Shown: one piece after another, positions 48,111 to 57,327 of the stretch
Layout of the letters: each line of letters opens with the position of its first letter
Position numbering within the stretch: position 1 is the first letter of the stretch
Source: Massilia forsythiae
GTDB lineage: Bacteria > Pseudomonadota > Gammaproteobacteria > Burkholderiales > Burkholderiaceae_D
Assembly: GCF_012849555.1 (NCBI RefSeq)
Contig: NZ_CP051685.1
Coordinates: 1,798,001-1,862,000 of the forward strand
DNA: 64,000 nucleotides
Reading direction: 5' to 3'
The notes under the pieces: model-generated
Seen by the model: the letters and a program-made list of their open reading frames with translations, nothing else
Told to the model about the DNA's origin: nothing
Databases searched by the model: none
Translations under genes and position numbers: made by a program

Positions 48111-48956
48111 CTATGCCGCTGCGGAATGCACGCTGGCGCGCGCTCCCAGAAAATCCAGCAATAAACGGTTGACCTGTTCGTGCGCGGTCAGTTGCAGCCA
48201 GTGATCGGCATCGCGCACGCGCTCGAAGCGGAATTCGCCTTCGACATAGTGGGCGGAATCGCGCATCTGCTTTTCGCCGAGGGCCGGATCATGTTCGCTC
48301 CAGATGCCCATCACCGGCACCCGCACACGCGGATAGCCGTGCGGCAGCGCCAGCCCGAGATTGGCGCGGTAATAATTCAAGGCCGCGCTCAGGCGGCCGG
48401 GCGCCGACAGCGCGCGCTTCCAATGCTCGGCCTGCCCAGGTTCTCCGGTGAACTGGCGCATCAGGAACCAGTCGCCGGCGCGCAGCGTGTGTTCGGCGAT
48501 ACCGGGCATCACGAAGCCGAGCACGTAGGTCATGCGCAGGCGCTGCAGCAGGCCGGCGCGCGCGATCGCCGTCGGGTGGCCGGTCGACAGCACCACCAGG
48601 CACTCGAGGCGCTGTGGCGCCAGCGCCGCCAGCTGCCAGGCGATGATGCCGCCCCAGTCATGCCCGACCAGGCGCACCTTGTCGATCTTCAACGCGTCGA
48701 GCAGCGCCAGCACGTCGGCGCGCAGTTTATCCAGCGTGTAGGCAGCCACGGCAGACGGCGCATCGGTGCGCCCGTAGCCGCGCAGGTCGGGCGCCAGCAC
48801 GCGGTAGCCGGCGGCGGCCAGCACCCCGACCTGCTTGCGCCAGACCGCATGGGTGTCCGGAAAGCCATGCAACAGCAGTACCGCCGGACCCTGCCCGGTC
48901 GCCGTGACATGCATGCGGATACCGTTCACGTCCAGCATCAGCGATTCGTCGACCAC
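48111..48956 (-). CDS. Alpha/beta hydrolase, epoxide-hydrolase-like
   Basis: The start is GTG at 48956, six bases after a strong GGAGGAGG; this gives 281 residues. The protein has the oxyanion block LLLHGFPDTHAVWR, LRGYGRTDAPS, and nucleophile elbow VGHDWGGIIAW with Asp as nucleophile, as in epoxide hydrolases and dehalogenases. The base is in RDADHWLQLTAHEQV. It is the last gene of the liv-type operon; its ribosome site lies in the 30-base gap after livM. Confidence 0.85.
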   Translation of the reverse strand: MVDESLMLDVNGIRMHVTATGQGPAVLLLHGFPDTHAVWRKQVGVLAAAGYRVLAPDLRGYGRTDAPSAVAAYTLDKLRADVLALLDALKIDKVRLVGHDWGGIIAWQLAALAPQRLECLVVLSTGHPTAIARAGLLQRLRMTYVLGFVMPGIAEHTLRAGDWFLMRQFTGEPGQAEHWKRALSAPGRLSAALNYYRANLGLALPHGYPRVRVPVMGIWSEHDPALGEKQMRDSAHYVEGEFRFERVRDADHWLQLTAHEQVNRLLLDFLGARASVHSAAA

Positions 48957-48985
48957 GTCCACCTCCTCCGATTGCACCGCCTGGT

Positions 48986-49987
48986 TCACAGGGTATCGGC
49001 GCCGCGCCGTTTGCCCACCCGCGCGAGCGCCGCCGCGGCTTCGCCGACGATCCCGCGGCGGAACAGCAGGACGCAGGCGACGAAGATCAATCCGGTCACG
49101 ATGCCTACCGATTCGCCCAGGCCCGCGAACCATTCTACCCGGGTCGCGCCGGCCAGCAGGTTGCCCCAATCCCCCAGCTTGTTTTCGAGAGACACGACGA
49201 GGAAAGCGCCGAGCACCGGTCCGGCCAGCGTGCCCATGCCGCCGACCAGCGTCATCAGGATGACCAGGCCGGACATGGTCCAGTGCACGTCGGTCAAGGT
49301 CTCGAAACCCAGCACCACCGTCTTGAGGGCGCCAGCCAATCCGGCCAGCGCCGCCGACAGGACGAACGCGAGCAATTTGTAGCGGTCGACGTCGTAACCG
49401 AGAGAAATCGCACGCGGCTCGTTTTCCTTGATCGCCTTCAGTATCTGGCCAAACGGCGAATGCACGATGCGCACGATCAAAGCGAAGCCGGCGAGGGTAA
49501 GCGCCAGCACCACGTAGTACGCGGCCAGGTCGTTCCCCAGATCCAGGACGCCCAGCAGCTTGCCGCGCGGTACCCCCTGTAAACCATCTTCGCCGTGGGT
49601 GAACGGCGCACGCAAGGCAGCGAAATACACCATCTGCGCCAATGCCAGCGTGATCATCGCAAAATAGATGCCTTGGCGGCGGATCGCCAGCGCGCCCATC
49701 ACCAGGCCGATCGCCGCCGCCGCCAGCACGCCGAGGACGATGCCAGCCTCGAACGGCAAGCCGAGCTCGGTGAGCGCGTAGCCGGCGGCATAGCCGGCGC
49801 CGCCGAACATGGCGGCATGACCGAAGGAGAGCAAGCCGGTGTAGCCGATCAGCAGGTTGAAGGCGCAGGCGAACAGGCCGAAGCACAGCAGCTTCATCAG
49901 GAATACCGGATAGCCGACCAAGGGCGCGGCCAATGCGGCAACCAGTATCGCGAACGGGACCAGGATGGCGCGGATCGACTTGTTCAT
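48986..49987 (-). CDS. livM: Branched-chain-type ABC transporter permease LivM
   Basis: The 333-residue inner-membrane permease has about nine TM helices and the LivM landmarks NLLIGYTGLLSFGHAAMFG, RRQGIYFAMITLALAQM, KENEPRAISLGYDVDRYKLLAF and the EAA-like GLVILMTLVGGMGTLAGPVLGAF. GAGGA precedes the ATG. Confidence 0.92.
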   Translation of the reverse strand: MNKSIRAILVPFAILVAALAAPLVGYPVFLMKLLCFGLFACAFNLLIGYTGLLSFGHAAMFGGAGYAAGYALTELGLPFEAGIVLGVLAAAAIGLVMGALAIRRQGIYFAMITLALAQMVYFAALRAPFTHGEDGLQGVPRGKLLGVLDLGNDLAAYYVVLALTLAGFALIVRIVHSPFGQILKAIKENEPRAISLGYDVDRYKLLAFVLSAALAGLAGALKTVVLGFETLTDVHWTMSGLVILMTLVGGMGTLAGPVLGAFLVVSLENKLGDWGNLLAGATRVEWFAGLGESVGIVTGLIFVACVLLFRRGIVGEAAAALARVGKRRGADTL

Positions 49988-50012
49988 GGTTTTCCTCGAT
50001 AACAACGACGCT

Positions 50013-50897
50013 TCATCGTTCCTTGCCGAACAGGCCGGCCGGGCGCAGCAGCAGCACAATCACCATCACCACGAACACGACCACCTCGGACGCTTCCGGA
50101 TACAGTACGCGCGTCACACCCTCGATCACGCCCAGCGCCAGTCCGGTGAGGATGGCGCCGAGGATCGATCCCATGCCGCCGATCACGACCACTGCAAACA
50201 CGACGATGATGAGGTTCGACCCCATCAAGGGCGTGACGTTGACCACCGGCGCCGCCAGCACGCCGGCGAAGGCGGCCAGTCCGACGCCGAAGCCATAGGT
50301 CAGGGTCACCATCAGCGGCACGTTGACGCCGAAGGCCTCGACCAGCTTCGGATTTTCGGTGCCGGCGCGCAGGTAGGCACCCAGCCGCGTCTTTTCGATC
50401 ACGAACCAGGTCGCCAGGCACACCAGCAGCGAAGCCAGCACCACCCAGGCGCGGTAGTTCGGCAAGACCATGAAGCCGAGGTCGGTAGCGCCGGCCAGCA
50501 GTGCGGGCACGGGCAAGGTCTGGCCGGAGACGCCGTACACCGAGCGGAACGCGCCTTCCAGCAGCAGCGTCAGCCCGAAGGTCAGCAGCAGGCCATACAG
50601 GTGATCGAGCCGGTACAGGCGGCGCAGCATCGTGCGTTCCAGCAGCACGCCGAAGGCGCCCACCGCCAGCGGCGCCAGCACCAGCATCAGCCAGTAGTCC
50701 AGGCCGAAGCTGCTCACGCCGACATAGGCGGCGAAGGCGCCCATCATATACAGGGCGCCATGCGCAAAATTGATCACGTTCAGCAAGCCGAAGATGACGG
50801 CCAGGCCGAGCGACAGCATGGCATAGAAGGCGCCGTTGACCAGTCCCAGCAGCAACTGGCTCATCAGGGCTTGCAGCGGGATGCCGAACGATTCCAT
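50013..50897 (-). CDS. livH: Branched-chain-type ABC transporter permease LivH
   Basis: The 294-residue permease has GLVNGAFYAMLSLGLAVIFGLLNVINFAHG, the RAGTENPKLVEAFGVNV cytoplasmic loop and VVVIGGMGSILGAILTGL. It pairs with LivM. It follows the substrate-binding protein by 16 bases. Confidence 0.92.
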   Translation of the reverse strand: MESFGIPLQALMSQLLLGLVNGAFYAMLSLGLAVIFGLLNVINFAHGALYMMGAFAAYVGVSSFGLDYWLMLVLAPLAVGAFGVLLERTMLRRLYRLDHLYGLLLTFGLTLLLEGAFRSVYGVSGQTLPVPALLAGATDLGFMVLPNYRAWVVLASLLVCLATWFVIEKTRLGAYLRAGTENPKLVEAFGVNVPLMVTLTYGFGVGLAAFAGVLAAPVVNVTPLMGSNLIIVVFAVVVIGGMGSILGAILTGLALGVIEGVTRVLYPEASEVVVFVVMVIVLLLRPAGLFGKER

Positions 50898-50913
50898 GGT
50901 CAGTCCCGCTCGA

Positions 50914-52134
50914 TCACTTCCACAGTGCGCACTTGGTTTCTGCCCTGGTGGTGTAGGCTTGCGCGCCCGGAATGGTGGCCACGACCTTGTAGTAATCCCA
51001 GGGCGCTGTCGATTCGGCCGGCGTTTTGACCTGCATCAGGTACATGTCATGGACCAGCCGGCCATCCGGGCGGATCGGGGCATTCTTGGCGAACATGTCA
51101 TTGACGCCGGTCTTTTTCATCTGCGCCATCACCCTGTCGGCATCGTCGCTGCCCAGCGCTTTCACTGCGTTCAGGTAGTTCATGGCGGCCGAGTAATCGG
51201 CGGCCTGCAGCATCGACGGCTGCTTCTTCATCTTGCCAAAATAACGCTTGGCCCAGGCGCGGGTGCCGTCGTTCAGGTTCCAGTACCAGCCGTCGGTCAG
51301 GTACAGGCCCTGCGTGGTGTTCAGGCCGAGCGTGTGGATGTCGTTGATGAACACCAGCAGCCCGGCCACCTTCATCTTGCGCGTCAACCCGAACTCGTTG
51401 GCAGCCTTGACGGCATTGATGAAATCGCCGCCGGCATTGGCCAGGCCCAGCACCTGGGCGCGCGAGGATTGGGCCTGCAGCAGGAACGAGGAAAAGTCGG
51501 CGGCGGACAAGGGATGCCTGACGCTGCCCAGCACGCTGCCGCCATTGGCTTTCACGACTGCCGTGGTGTCCTTTTCCAGCGATTGCCCGAAGGCGTAATC
51601 GGCAGTAAGAAAATACCAGGACTTGCCGCCCTGCTTGACCATCGTGGCGCCGCTGCCGCGCGCCAGCGCCACAGTGTCGTACGCATAATGCACGGTGTAG
51701 GGAGAACATTGTTCGTTGGTCAGCTGGGCAGTGCCGGAACCGATCGCGATGAACACCTTTTTCTTTTCTTGTGCGACCTTGGCCATCGCCAGGCTGGCGC
51801 CGGAATTGGTGCCGCCGATCAGCATGTCGACGCCCTGCTGGTCGAACCACTCGCGCGCGCGGCTGGCGGCGATGTCCGGCTTGTTCTGGTGATCGGCGAC
51901 CAGGAACTGGATCTTCTTGCCGTTGACGGCACCGCCCGCGTCGGCAATCGCCATGCGCACCGCTTCGGCGCCGCCGTTGCCGTCGATGTCGGCGTACACG
52001 CCGGACAGGTCGGTGATCATGCCGATCCTGATGATGTCGCCCGATATTTGCGCTTCCGCCGGAAGGGACAGTGCGCCGATCATCGCCGCGGCGGCGGCAG
52101 CCATCGTCTTGCGTTGCATCGTATTGCGGTTCAT
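50914..52134 (-). CDS. Periplasmic substrate-binding protein, Peripla_BP_6 (LivJ/LivK-like)
   Basis: The 406-residue precursor starts at the ATG at 52134 after GGAG; the signal peptide ends SLPAEAQ. The mature protein begins IRIGMITDLSGVYADIDGNGGAEAVRMAI, with ADHQNKPDIAASRAREWFD and TNSGASLAMAKVAQ. It is of the longer Burkholderiales ABC type, whose ligands include amino acids, amides, aromatic acids and others. The ligand is not predictable from this sequence. Confidence 0.9.
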   Translation of the reverse strand: MNRNTMQRKTMAAAAAAMIGALSLPAEAQISGDIIRIGMITDLSGVYADIDGNGGAEAVRMAIADAGGAVNGKKIQFLVADHQNKPDIAASRAREWFDQQGVDMLIGGTNSGASLAMAKVAQEKKKVFIAIGSGTAQLTNEQCSPYTVHYAYDTVALARGSGATMVKQGGKSWYFLTADYAFGQSLEKDTTAVVKANGGSVLGSVRHPLSAADFSSFLLQAQSSRAQVLGLANAGGDFINAVKAANEFGLTRKMKVAGLLVFINDIHTLGLNTTQGLYLTDGWYWNLNDGTRAWAKRYFGKMKKQPSMLQAADYSAAMNYLNAVKALGSDDADRVMAQMKKTGVNDMFAKNAPIRPDGRLVHDMYLMQVKTPAESTAPWDYYKVVATIPGAQAYTTRAETKCALWK

Positions 52135-52183
52135 TGCGGGTCTCCGTTTTGACATCACATGGGGGATAGCGCTGCTCGTTGTT

Positions 52184-52948
52184 TCATACGCCGAGCAATT
52201 CGGTCAGCGCCGGCATTTCGGCCTGCAACGCGGCGGCGCCGATGGTCTTGACGATGCGGCCGTGCTCCATCACGTGAAACCGGTCGGCCAGCGGTGCGGC
52301 GAAATGAAAATTCTGTTCGACCATGACGATCGTGTAGCCGCGCGCCTTGAGCGTCACGATCAGGCGCGCCAGCGCCTGCACGATCACCGGCGCCAGGCCC
52401 TCCGAAATTTCATCCAGCAACAGCAGGCGCGCGCCGCTGCGCAGGATGCGCGCCAGCGCCAGCATCTGCTGTTCGCCGCCGGACAGGCGCGTGCCCTGGC
52501 TGTGGCGGCGTTCGTACAGGTTGGGAAACAGCGCATACAGTTCCTCGAGCGACATGGCGCCATTCGCGCCGGCTTTGTTCCCCTTCAACAGCGGCGGCAG
52601 CAGCAGGTTTTCCTCGGTGCTCAAGGAAGAAAAGATGCCGCGCTCTTCCGGGCAATAGCCGATGCCGAGGTGGGCGATGCGGTGGGTGGGCAGGTGGATG
52701 GCTTCCACGCCATGCACCCTGACCGAGCCGCGCCGCGTACTCGTCAGGCCGAGGATCGCGCGCAGCGTGGTGGTGCGGCCGGCGCCGTTGCGGCCCAGCA
52801 AGGTCACGACTTCGCCCGGCTGCACCGCCAGGCTGACGTCGTGCAGGATGTGCGACTCGCCGTACCAGGCGTGCAGACGCTCGAGTTCGAGCGCGGCGCC
52901 GGTTGCCGTGTTCGTCGCCGCGCCCGTTGCCTCCTTCGCGGCACTCAT
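52184..52948 (-). CDS. livF: Branched-chain-type ABC transporter ATPase LivF, Walker A Arg variant
   Basis: The 254-residue ATPase has the LivF features LHAWYGESHILHDVSL, TRLSGGEQQMLALARIL (signature), LLLDEISEGLAPVI (Walker B) and a VEQN switch. In Walker A, GRNGAGRTTTL, the essential Lys is Arg (residue 58, codon at 52775-52777). Its ATG overlaps the livG stop by four bases. Confidence 0.92.
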   Translation of the reverse strand: MSAAKEATGAATNTATGAALELERLHAWYGESHILHDVSLAVQPGEVVTLLGRNGAGRTTTLRAILGLTSTRRGSVRVHGVEAIHLPTHRIAHLGIGYCPEERGIFSSLSTEENLLLPPLLKGNKAGANGAMSLEELYALFPNLYERRHSQGTRLSGGEQQMLALARILRSGARLLLLDEISEGLAPVIVQALARLIVTLKARGYTIVMVEQNFHFAAPLADRFHVMEHGRIVKTIGAAALQAEMPALTELLGV

Positions 52949-53739
52949 TGGGGCGTCCCTTGCAGCGGCGCGGCGGCATCGCCGGCGCCCTCCGCGGCGC
53001 TGCCCATGTAGGCTTCCATCACCCGGCGGTCGGCCGCCACCTCAGCATAGCTGCCCTCGGCCAGGACGGCGCCGCGCTGCAGTACCGAGATGCGGTCGCA
53101 CAGTCCCGCCACCACCTTCATGTTGTGCTCGACCATCAGGACCGTCCTTCCCTGCGCCACCGTGCGGATCAGTTCCATCACCCGGTGCACGTCTTCATGC
53201 CCCATGCCCTGCGTCGGTTCGTCGAGCAGCATGAGTTCCGGCTCCATCCCCAGCGTGGTGGCGATCTCGAGCGCCCGCTTGCGGCCGTACGGCAGGTCGG
53301 CGGTGAGCGACTGCGCCAGGCCGGCCAGGCCGACGGCCTCCAGCAAGGCCATGGCGCGCTCGTCGAGCCGGCGCAGCGAGCGCCCGCTGCGCCAGAAGTG
53401 GTAGCTGGTGCCGAGCCGGCGCTGCAGGCCGATGCGCACGTTCTGCAATACCGTCAAATGCGGAAACACGGCCGAGATCTGGAAAGAGCGGATGATGCCC
53501 AGGCGCGCCACCCGCGCCGGCGGCACGCGGGTGATGTCGGTGCCGTTGAACAGGATCTGCCCCGACGAGGGAGACAGGAAACGCGTCAGCAAATTGAAAC
53601 AGGTGGTCTTGCCGGCGCCATTCGGACCGATCAGCGCATGGATGTGGCCGCGCTGCACGCGCAGGTCGACGCGGTCGACCGCGGTAAAACCCTTGAAATC
53701 CCTGGTCAGCTTGCGCGTTTCCAGAATGATGTCCGCCAT
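52945..53739 (-). CDS. livG: Branched-chain-type ABC transporter ATPase LivG
   Basis: The 264-residue ATPase has Walker [17 protein letters not shown], signature LPYGRKRALEIATTL, Walker B LMLLDEPTQGMG and the HNM switch. LivG carries the normal Lys, so one of the two sites in a LivFG dimer keeps a canonical P-loop. AAGGAG precedes the ATG. Confidence 0.92.
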   Translation of the reverse strand: MADIILETRKLTRDFKGFTAVDRVDLRVQRGHIHALIGPNGAGKTTCFNLLTRFLSPSSGQILFNGTDITRVPPARVARLGIIRSFQISAVFPHLTVLQNVRIGLQRRLGTSYHFWRSGRSLRRLDERAMALLEAVGLAGLAQSLTADLPYGRKRALEIATTLGMEPELMLLDEPTQGMGHEDVHRVMELIRTVAQGRTVLMVEHNMKVVAGLCDRISVLQRGAVLAEGSYAEVAADRRVMEAYMGSAAEGAGDAAAPLQGTPQ

Positions 53740-53773
53740 CGCGTCTCCTTGTCCATGAGCGGTCCTGCCACCC

Positions 53774-55429
53774 TCACTGCCCTGCTTCCAGAATGCGCTG
53801 CGCCGCCTTTTCGGCGATCATGAGCGTCGGCGCATTGGTGTTGCCCGATGTGATGTGCGGCATCACGGACGCGTCGACCACGCGCAGGGCGCGCACGCCC
53901 TTTACGTTCAAGTCGGCGTCGACCACGGCCAGCGGATCGTCGGCGCGTCCCATGCGGCAGGTGCCGACCGGGTGGAAAATGGTGGTGCCGATCAGGCCGG
54001 CCGCCTCGGCCAGTTGTTCTTCGGTGCGGTAATCCGCTCCCGGTTTGACTTCCGTGGGTGCATAGTTGGCCAGCGCCGGCGCGGCGACGATGCGCCGTGT
54101 CAAGGCCAGCGCGGCAGCGGCCACTTGCCGGTCTTCCGGCGTGCTCAGGTAATTCAGCGTGATCCTGGGAGCCGCGTGGCCGTCGTGGCCGGCGATGCGC
54201 ACATGGCCGCGCGACGTCGGACGGAGGTTGCAGACGCTGGCCGTGAACGCCGGAAAGCCGTGCAGCGGGTCGCCGAACTTGTCCAGCGACAGCGGCTGGA
54301 TGTGGTATTGCAGGTTCGGCGTGGCCTGGTCCGGCCCGGAGTGCGCGAACGCACCCAGCTGCGACGGCGCCATCGACATCGGGCCGCTCTGGAACAACGC
54401 GTATTCCAGCCCGATTTTCATTTTTCCGCGCCAGGAAGCGGCGCTGGTGTTCAGCGAGCGCGCACCGTCGATGCGGTAGACCATGCGCAATTGCAGGTGG
54501 TCTTGCAGATTCTCGCCGACGCCGGGCAAGTCGACCAGGGGCGCGATGCCATGGCGGTACAGGTGCGGCGCCGACCCGATGCCGGACAATTGCAGGATGT
54601 GCGGCGAACCGATGGCGCCGGCCGCCAGCAGCGTATCGCGGCGCGCATGCGCGTACCAGGCATGCCGGCTTTCACCGGCACGGCGTTGCGACGTGAACAG
54701 CACGCCGCGGCAACGCTTTCCCGGCGCTGGTCCGCCCTCCTCCTCGCCGAGCAGCAGCTTTTCCACATGACAGCCGGTCATGACGGTCAGATTCGGGCGT
54801 TGCGCCGCCGGCCGCAAGAATGCCTTGGCGGTGTTCAAGCGGATGCCGCGCCGCTGGTTGACCTCGAAATATGCGCAGCCGAGGTTGTCGCCGCCATTGA
54901 AATCCTCGACCGCCGGAATACCGGTTTGTTCCGCCGCGATACGAAACGCATCCAGGATTTCCCACGACAGGCGCTGGCGCTCGACGCGCCACTCGCCGCC
55001 GCTGCCGTGCAGGGCGCTGGCGCCGCGATAGTGGTCTTCGCTGCGCTTGAACAGCGGCAGCACGTGTTCCCAGCGCCAGGAGTCATCGCCGCAGGCGGCG
55101 GCCCAACGGTCGTAGTCGGCGGCCTGGCCGCGCATGTAGATCATGCCGTTGATCGAGGAGCTGCCGCCCAGCACTTTCCCGCGCGGGTAGATCAGGCTGC
55201 GGCCCTGCAGGCCAGGATCGGCTTCGGTCCGGAACAGCCAGTCGGTGCGCGGATTGCCGATGCAGCGCAGGTAACCGACCGGGATGTGGATCCACAGGTA
55301 ATCGTCCTTGCCGCCGGCCTCGATCAGCAAGACCCGGTTGGCGGGATCGCGGCTGAGGCGGTTGGCCAGCACGCAGCCGGCGCTGCCGGCGCCCACGATG
55401 ATGTAGTCGTACTCTCCGGCGAATTCCAT
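53774..55429 (-). CDS. GMC-family FAD-dependent alcohol/choline-type dehydrogenase
   Basis: The 551-residue flavoprotein has the ADP-binding YIIVGAGSAGCVLANRLS near the N-terminus, GKVLGGSSSINGMIYMRGQ, and the C-terminal FHPVGTCRMG and VVDASVMPHITSGNTNAPTLMIAE motifs, with the catalytic His in HPVGTC and Asn in GNTNAPT. It oxidises an alcohol to aldehyde. Its stop is 34 bases before livG, so it probably heads the liv operon. betA is possible, but betB and a betaine context are missing. Confidence 0.9.
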   Translation of the reverse strand: MEFAGEYDYIIVGAGSAGCVLANRLSRDPANRVLLIEAGGKDDYLWIHIPVGYLRCIGNPRTDWLFRTEADPGLQGRSLIYPRGKVLGGSSSINGMIYMRGQAADYDRWAAACGDDSWRWEHVLPLFKRSEDHYRGASALHGSGGEWRVERQRLSWEILDAFRIAAEQTGIPAVEDFNGGDNLGCAYFEVNQRRGIRLNTAKAFLRPAAQRPNLTVMTGCHVEKLLLGEEEGGPAPGKRCRGVLFTSQRRAGESRHAWYAHARRDTLLAAGAIGSPHILQLSGIGSAPHLYRHGIAPLVDLPGVGENLQDHLQLRMVYRIDGARSLNTSAASWRGKMKIGLEYALFQSGPMSMAPSQLGAFAHSGPDQATPNLQYHIQPLSLDKFGDPLHGFPAFTASVCNLRPTSRGHVRIAGHDGHAAPRITLNYLSTPEDRQVAAAALALTRRIVAAPALANYAPTEVKPGADYRTEEQLAEAAGLIGTTIFHPVGTCRMGRADDPLAVVDADLNVKGVRALRVVDASVMPHITSGNTNAPTLMIAEKAAQRILEAGQ

Positions 55430-55641
55430 GGCGCCGCCGTCAAGCGTGCAATGGCTCGTCGACAGGGAAGATGGGCCACCGCTGCCTGCGATGGCAGGGC
55501 ACTGGCGACGCCGGGGCGGCGCCGGAAGACAGGGGTTTCGACAGCGACGGGAACACCATGACGGCCTCGCGATGTGCTTCGATCAGGCAAGCTTACCAGA
55601 ACATCAAGCCGGTACGCTGCCCAAAAACGCCGCTTATTCGA

Positions 55642-55866
55642 TGTGGATAAGCTTTTGCATATCCACAGGTACGGAATGTGCGAAAAGCGCGATTTCTCGC
55701 AGGCAGAAATTGTTGTCCAATTTTTCCACTAGGCACATACAGCGCCAACCCACTGCCTTGTACGCGTGCTAAACGCTTGATCTTGTGGAAAAAACCGGGT
55801 TTATCCACAGAAGGATGGGACCGTTAACTATTACCACTATTCTGTATACAAGCTTTTGGTTGTAAA
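55642..55866 (+). other. Origin module 1
   Basis: The DnaA boxes are TGTGGATAA (55642-55650), ATATCCACA (55659-55667) and TTATCCACA (55801-55809). Eighteen bases later comes CTATTACCACTATT (55828-55841), then an A/T-rich segment to about 55866. The first and last boxes are 159 bases apart. Trio repeats are the weakest of the three copies. Confidence 0.75.
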
Positions 55867-56420
55867 CCTGAGCCACCGCTTCGAAAAACGGCGTTCAAAA
55901 AAAATCGGGCTGGCCATACGCCTGAATGGCGCCGCAAGGGCACCTCGAAAAACCGTCGCGAGCGGCAGCAGTTTCGGCTGAGACGCACAGCCGTACAAGC
56001 GTACGGCGAGCATCGCAAGCCGAAAATGCAACGCGCAGCAGGTTTTTCGCGGTGTCCTCAACGCGGCAATCGATTCGAATCCAGTTGGTGTGAAATAAAT
56101 GGGTCGTCGGCCCGTCAACCTCAAAAGCCAGAACAGCGGACCGACAAGCCCGTGACGGCAAGGCGCCACCGGATACTCGTGGAAATCGGGTTGCAGGCCA
56201 GGGAACAAACCGGCCTCGTCCAGGAACCGGTACCGGCAACGGCGAACGCTCTGCCGACCGGCATCGATGCAACCGGTTGCCGACCGCGATCGGACTGGAC
56301 TGGTGCGCCGGATGCCGAACAAAAACCGGGGGACGGCCGACGATCCCGGCACGCAACCGGTACATACCCTCGCCGGTGCCGGCATGGTTGCCGGCATCCC
56401 GACCGGCGCAGCGAATGGAT

Positions 56421-56646
56421 TGTGGATAAAGCCCTGCATATCCACAGGAACGAATGTGCGAAACCCGCCAAGTTGACCGCGACGGTTTTTTTGTCCAGTT
56501 TACGTTCTATCCAGAACCAGCCCTTTTCCAGCCGTTTGTAAGACACGTAAACCCTTGAGCTTGTGAAGTAAACCGGCTTTATCCACAGCACGATGCGCGT
56601 TTACTACTACTACCAACTTAATATATTTCTTCAAGTTAACTAATAC
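56421..56646 (+). other. Origin module 2
   Basis: The boxes are TGTGGATAA (56421-56429), ATATCCACA (56438-56446) and TTATCCACA (56579-56587), with 158 bases from first to last. After a 13-base GC-rich spacer comes TTACTACTACTACC (56601-56614), a textbook DnaA-trio, then ACTTAATATATTTC and further A/T-rich sequence. This is the best copy. Confidence 0.82.
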
Positions 56647-57035
56647 AGGCAACGCGCAGCCAATCGGGCAAGCCGGAAATACTGCAAGACCGCACCATGG
56701 CAACGCCGGCTGCATGCCAACGCCGGTTCGTCGACAGAAAAACACGATGCAAGCGATTCGCCCATCGTCGCTCTGCCATCCGGCAAACACAGCCAGGCCG
56801 ATTTGCCGGCGACACCGTTGTCATGGGACGCATTCATGGCGCCAGCCTGGCTGCCAGGATCGATCGCCTGTCGCCGGCCGCTTGTTATCCACCGCATGCC
56901 GGCTGACCCATGTCGCTCACATGCGTCGCTGGCACCGTCAGCCATGGGAAGCCGGTGGGAATGCGCCGTTCGCCATGCGCTTTTGCTGTCGAGAACGCTA
57001 AAACCAGCGTGCATCCACGTTTTGGCGGCAGCCGC

Positions 57036-57260
57036 TGTGGACAAACGCCTGCATATCCACAGGATGGGATGTGTGAAAACCACGACTTTTGCCTGGCCGT
57101 TTTTTTTATCCCGGATCGGTGCAGGACCGATACAGGCGTTTTCCAGCGCCTGCAAAAGTGCGTAAACCGTTGAGGTTGTAGACAAATTCCCGTTTATCCA
57201 CAGCTCGGCCATCGTTTACTATCTACTACCAGATTTATATATCTACTTTGGTTTACTAAA
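57036..57260 (+). other. Origin module 3
   Basis: The boxes are TGTGGACAA (57036-57044, one mismatch), ATATCCACA (57053-57061) and TTATCCACA (57194-57202); first to last is again 158 bases. A 12-base GC-rich spacer leads to TTTACTATCTACTACC (57215-57230), then AGATTTATATATCTAC. mtnN begins 68 bases after the module. Confidence 0.8.
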
Positions 57261-57327
57261 ACAAAACGCCGGCAACGCGGTAAAACGCCGGCAGAACGAC
57301 GAAGCGACCCGCTCCAGGACAACAAAA

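Larger units (their letters stand above)
55430..57327. other. oriC: Gene-free region with triplicated DnaA-box/DnaA-trio modules, candidate oriC
   Basis: No gene is called in this 1.9 kb. It holds three related 225-bp modules starting at 55642, 56421 and 57036. Nine DnaA boxes (perfect or one mismatch) occur at conserved positions, with trio-like CTA/TAC repeats and A/T-rich segments. Frames that appear open across the modules on the minus strand begin with sequence derived from the boxes and are not genes. The stretches between modules show nothing I can name. Confidence 0.8.

Noticed and set aside
52266..52281. Third parS-like sequence containing CACGTGAAAC
   Set aside because: Only 12 of 16 positions match and one half-site is lost; it lies inside livF coding sequence, so it is more likely chance.
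55837..56445. 202-codon minus-strand frame across origin modules 1-2
   Set aside because: Its N-terminus (MDMQGFIHN) is encoded by the DnaA boxes; similar short frames start in each module for the same reason.
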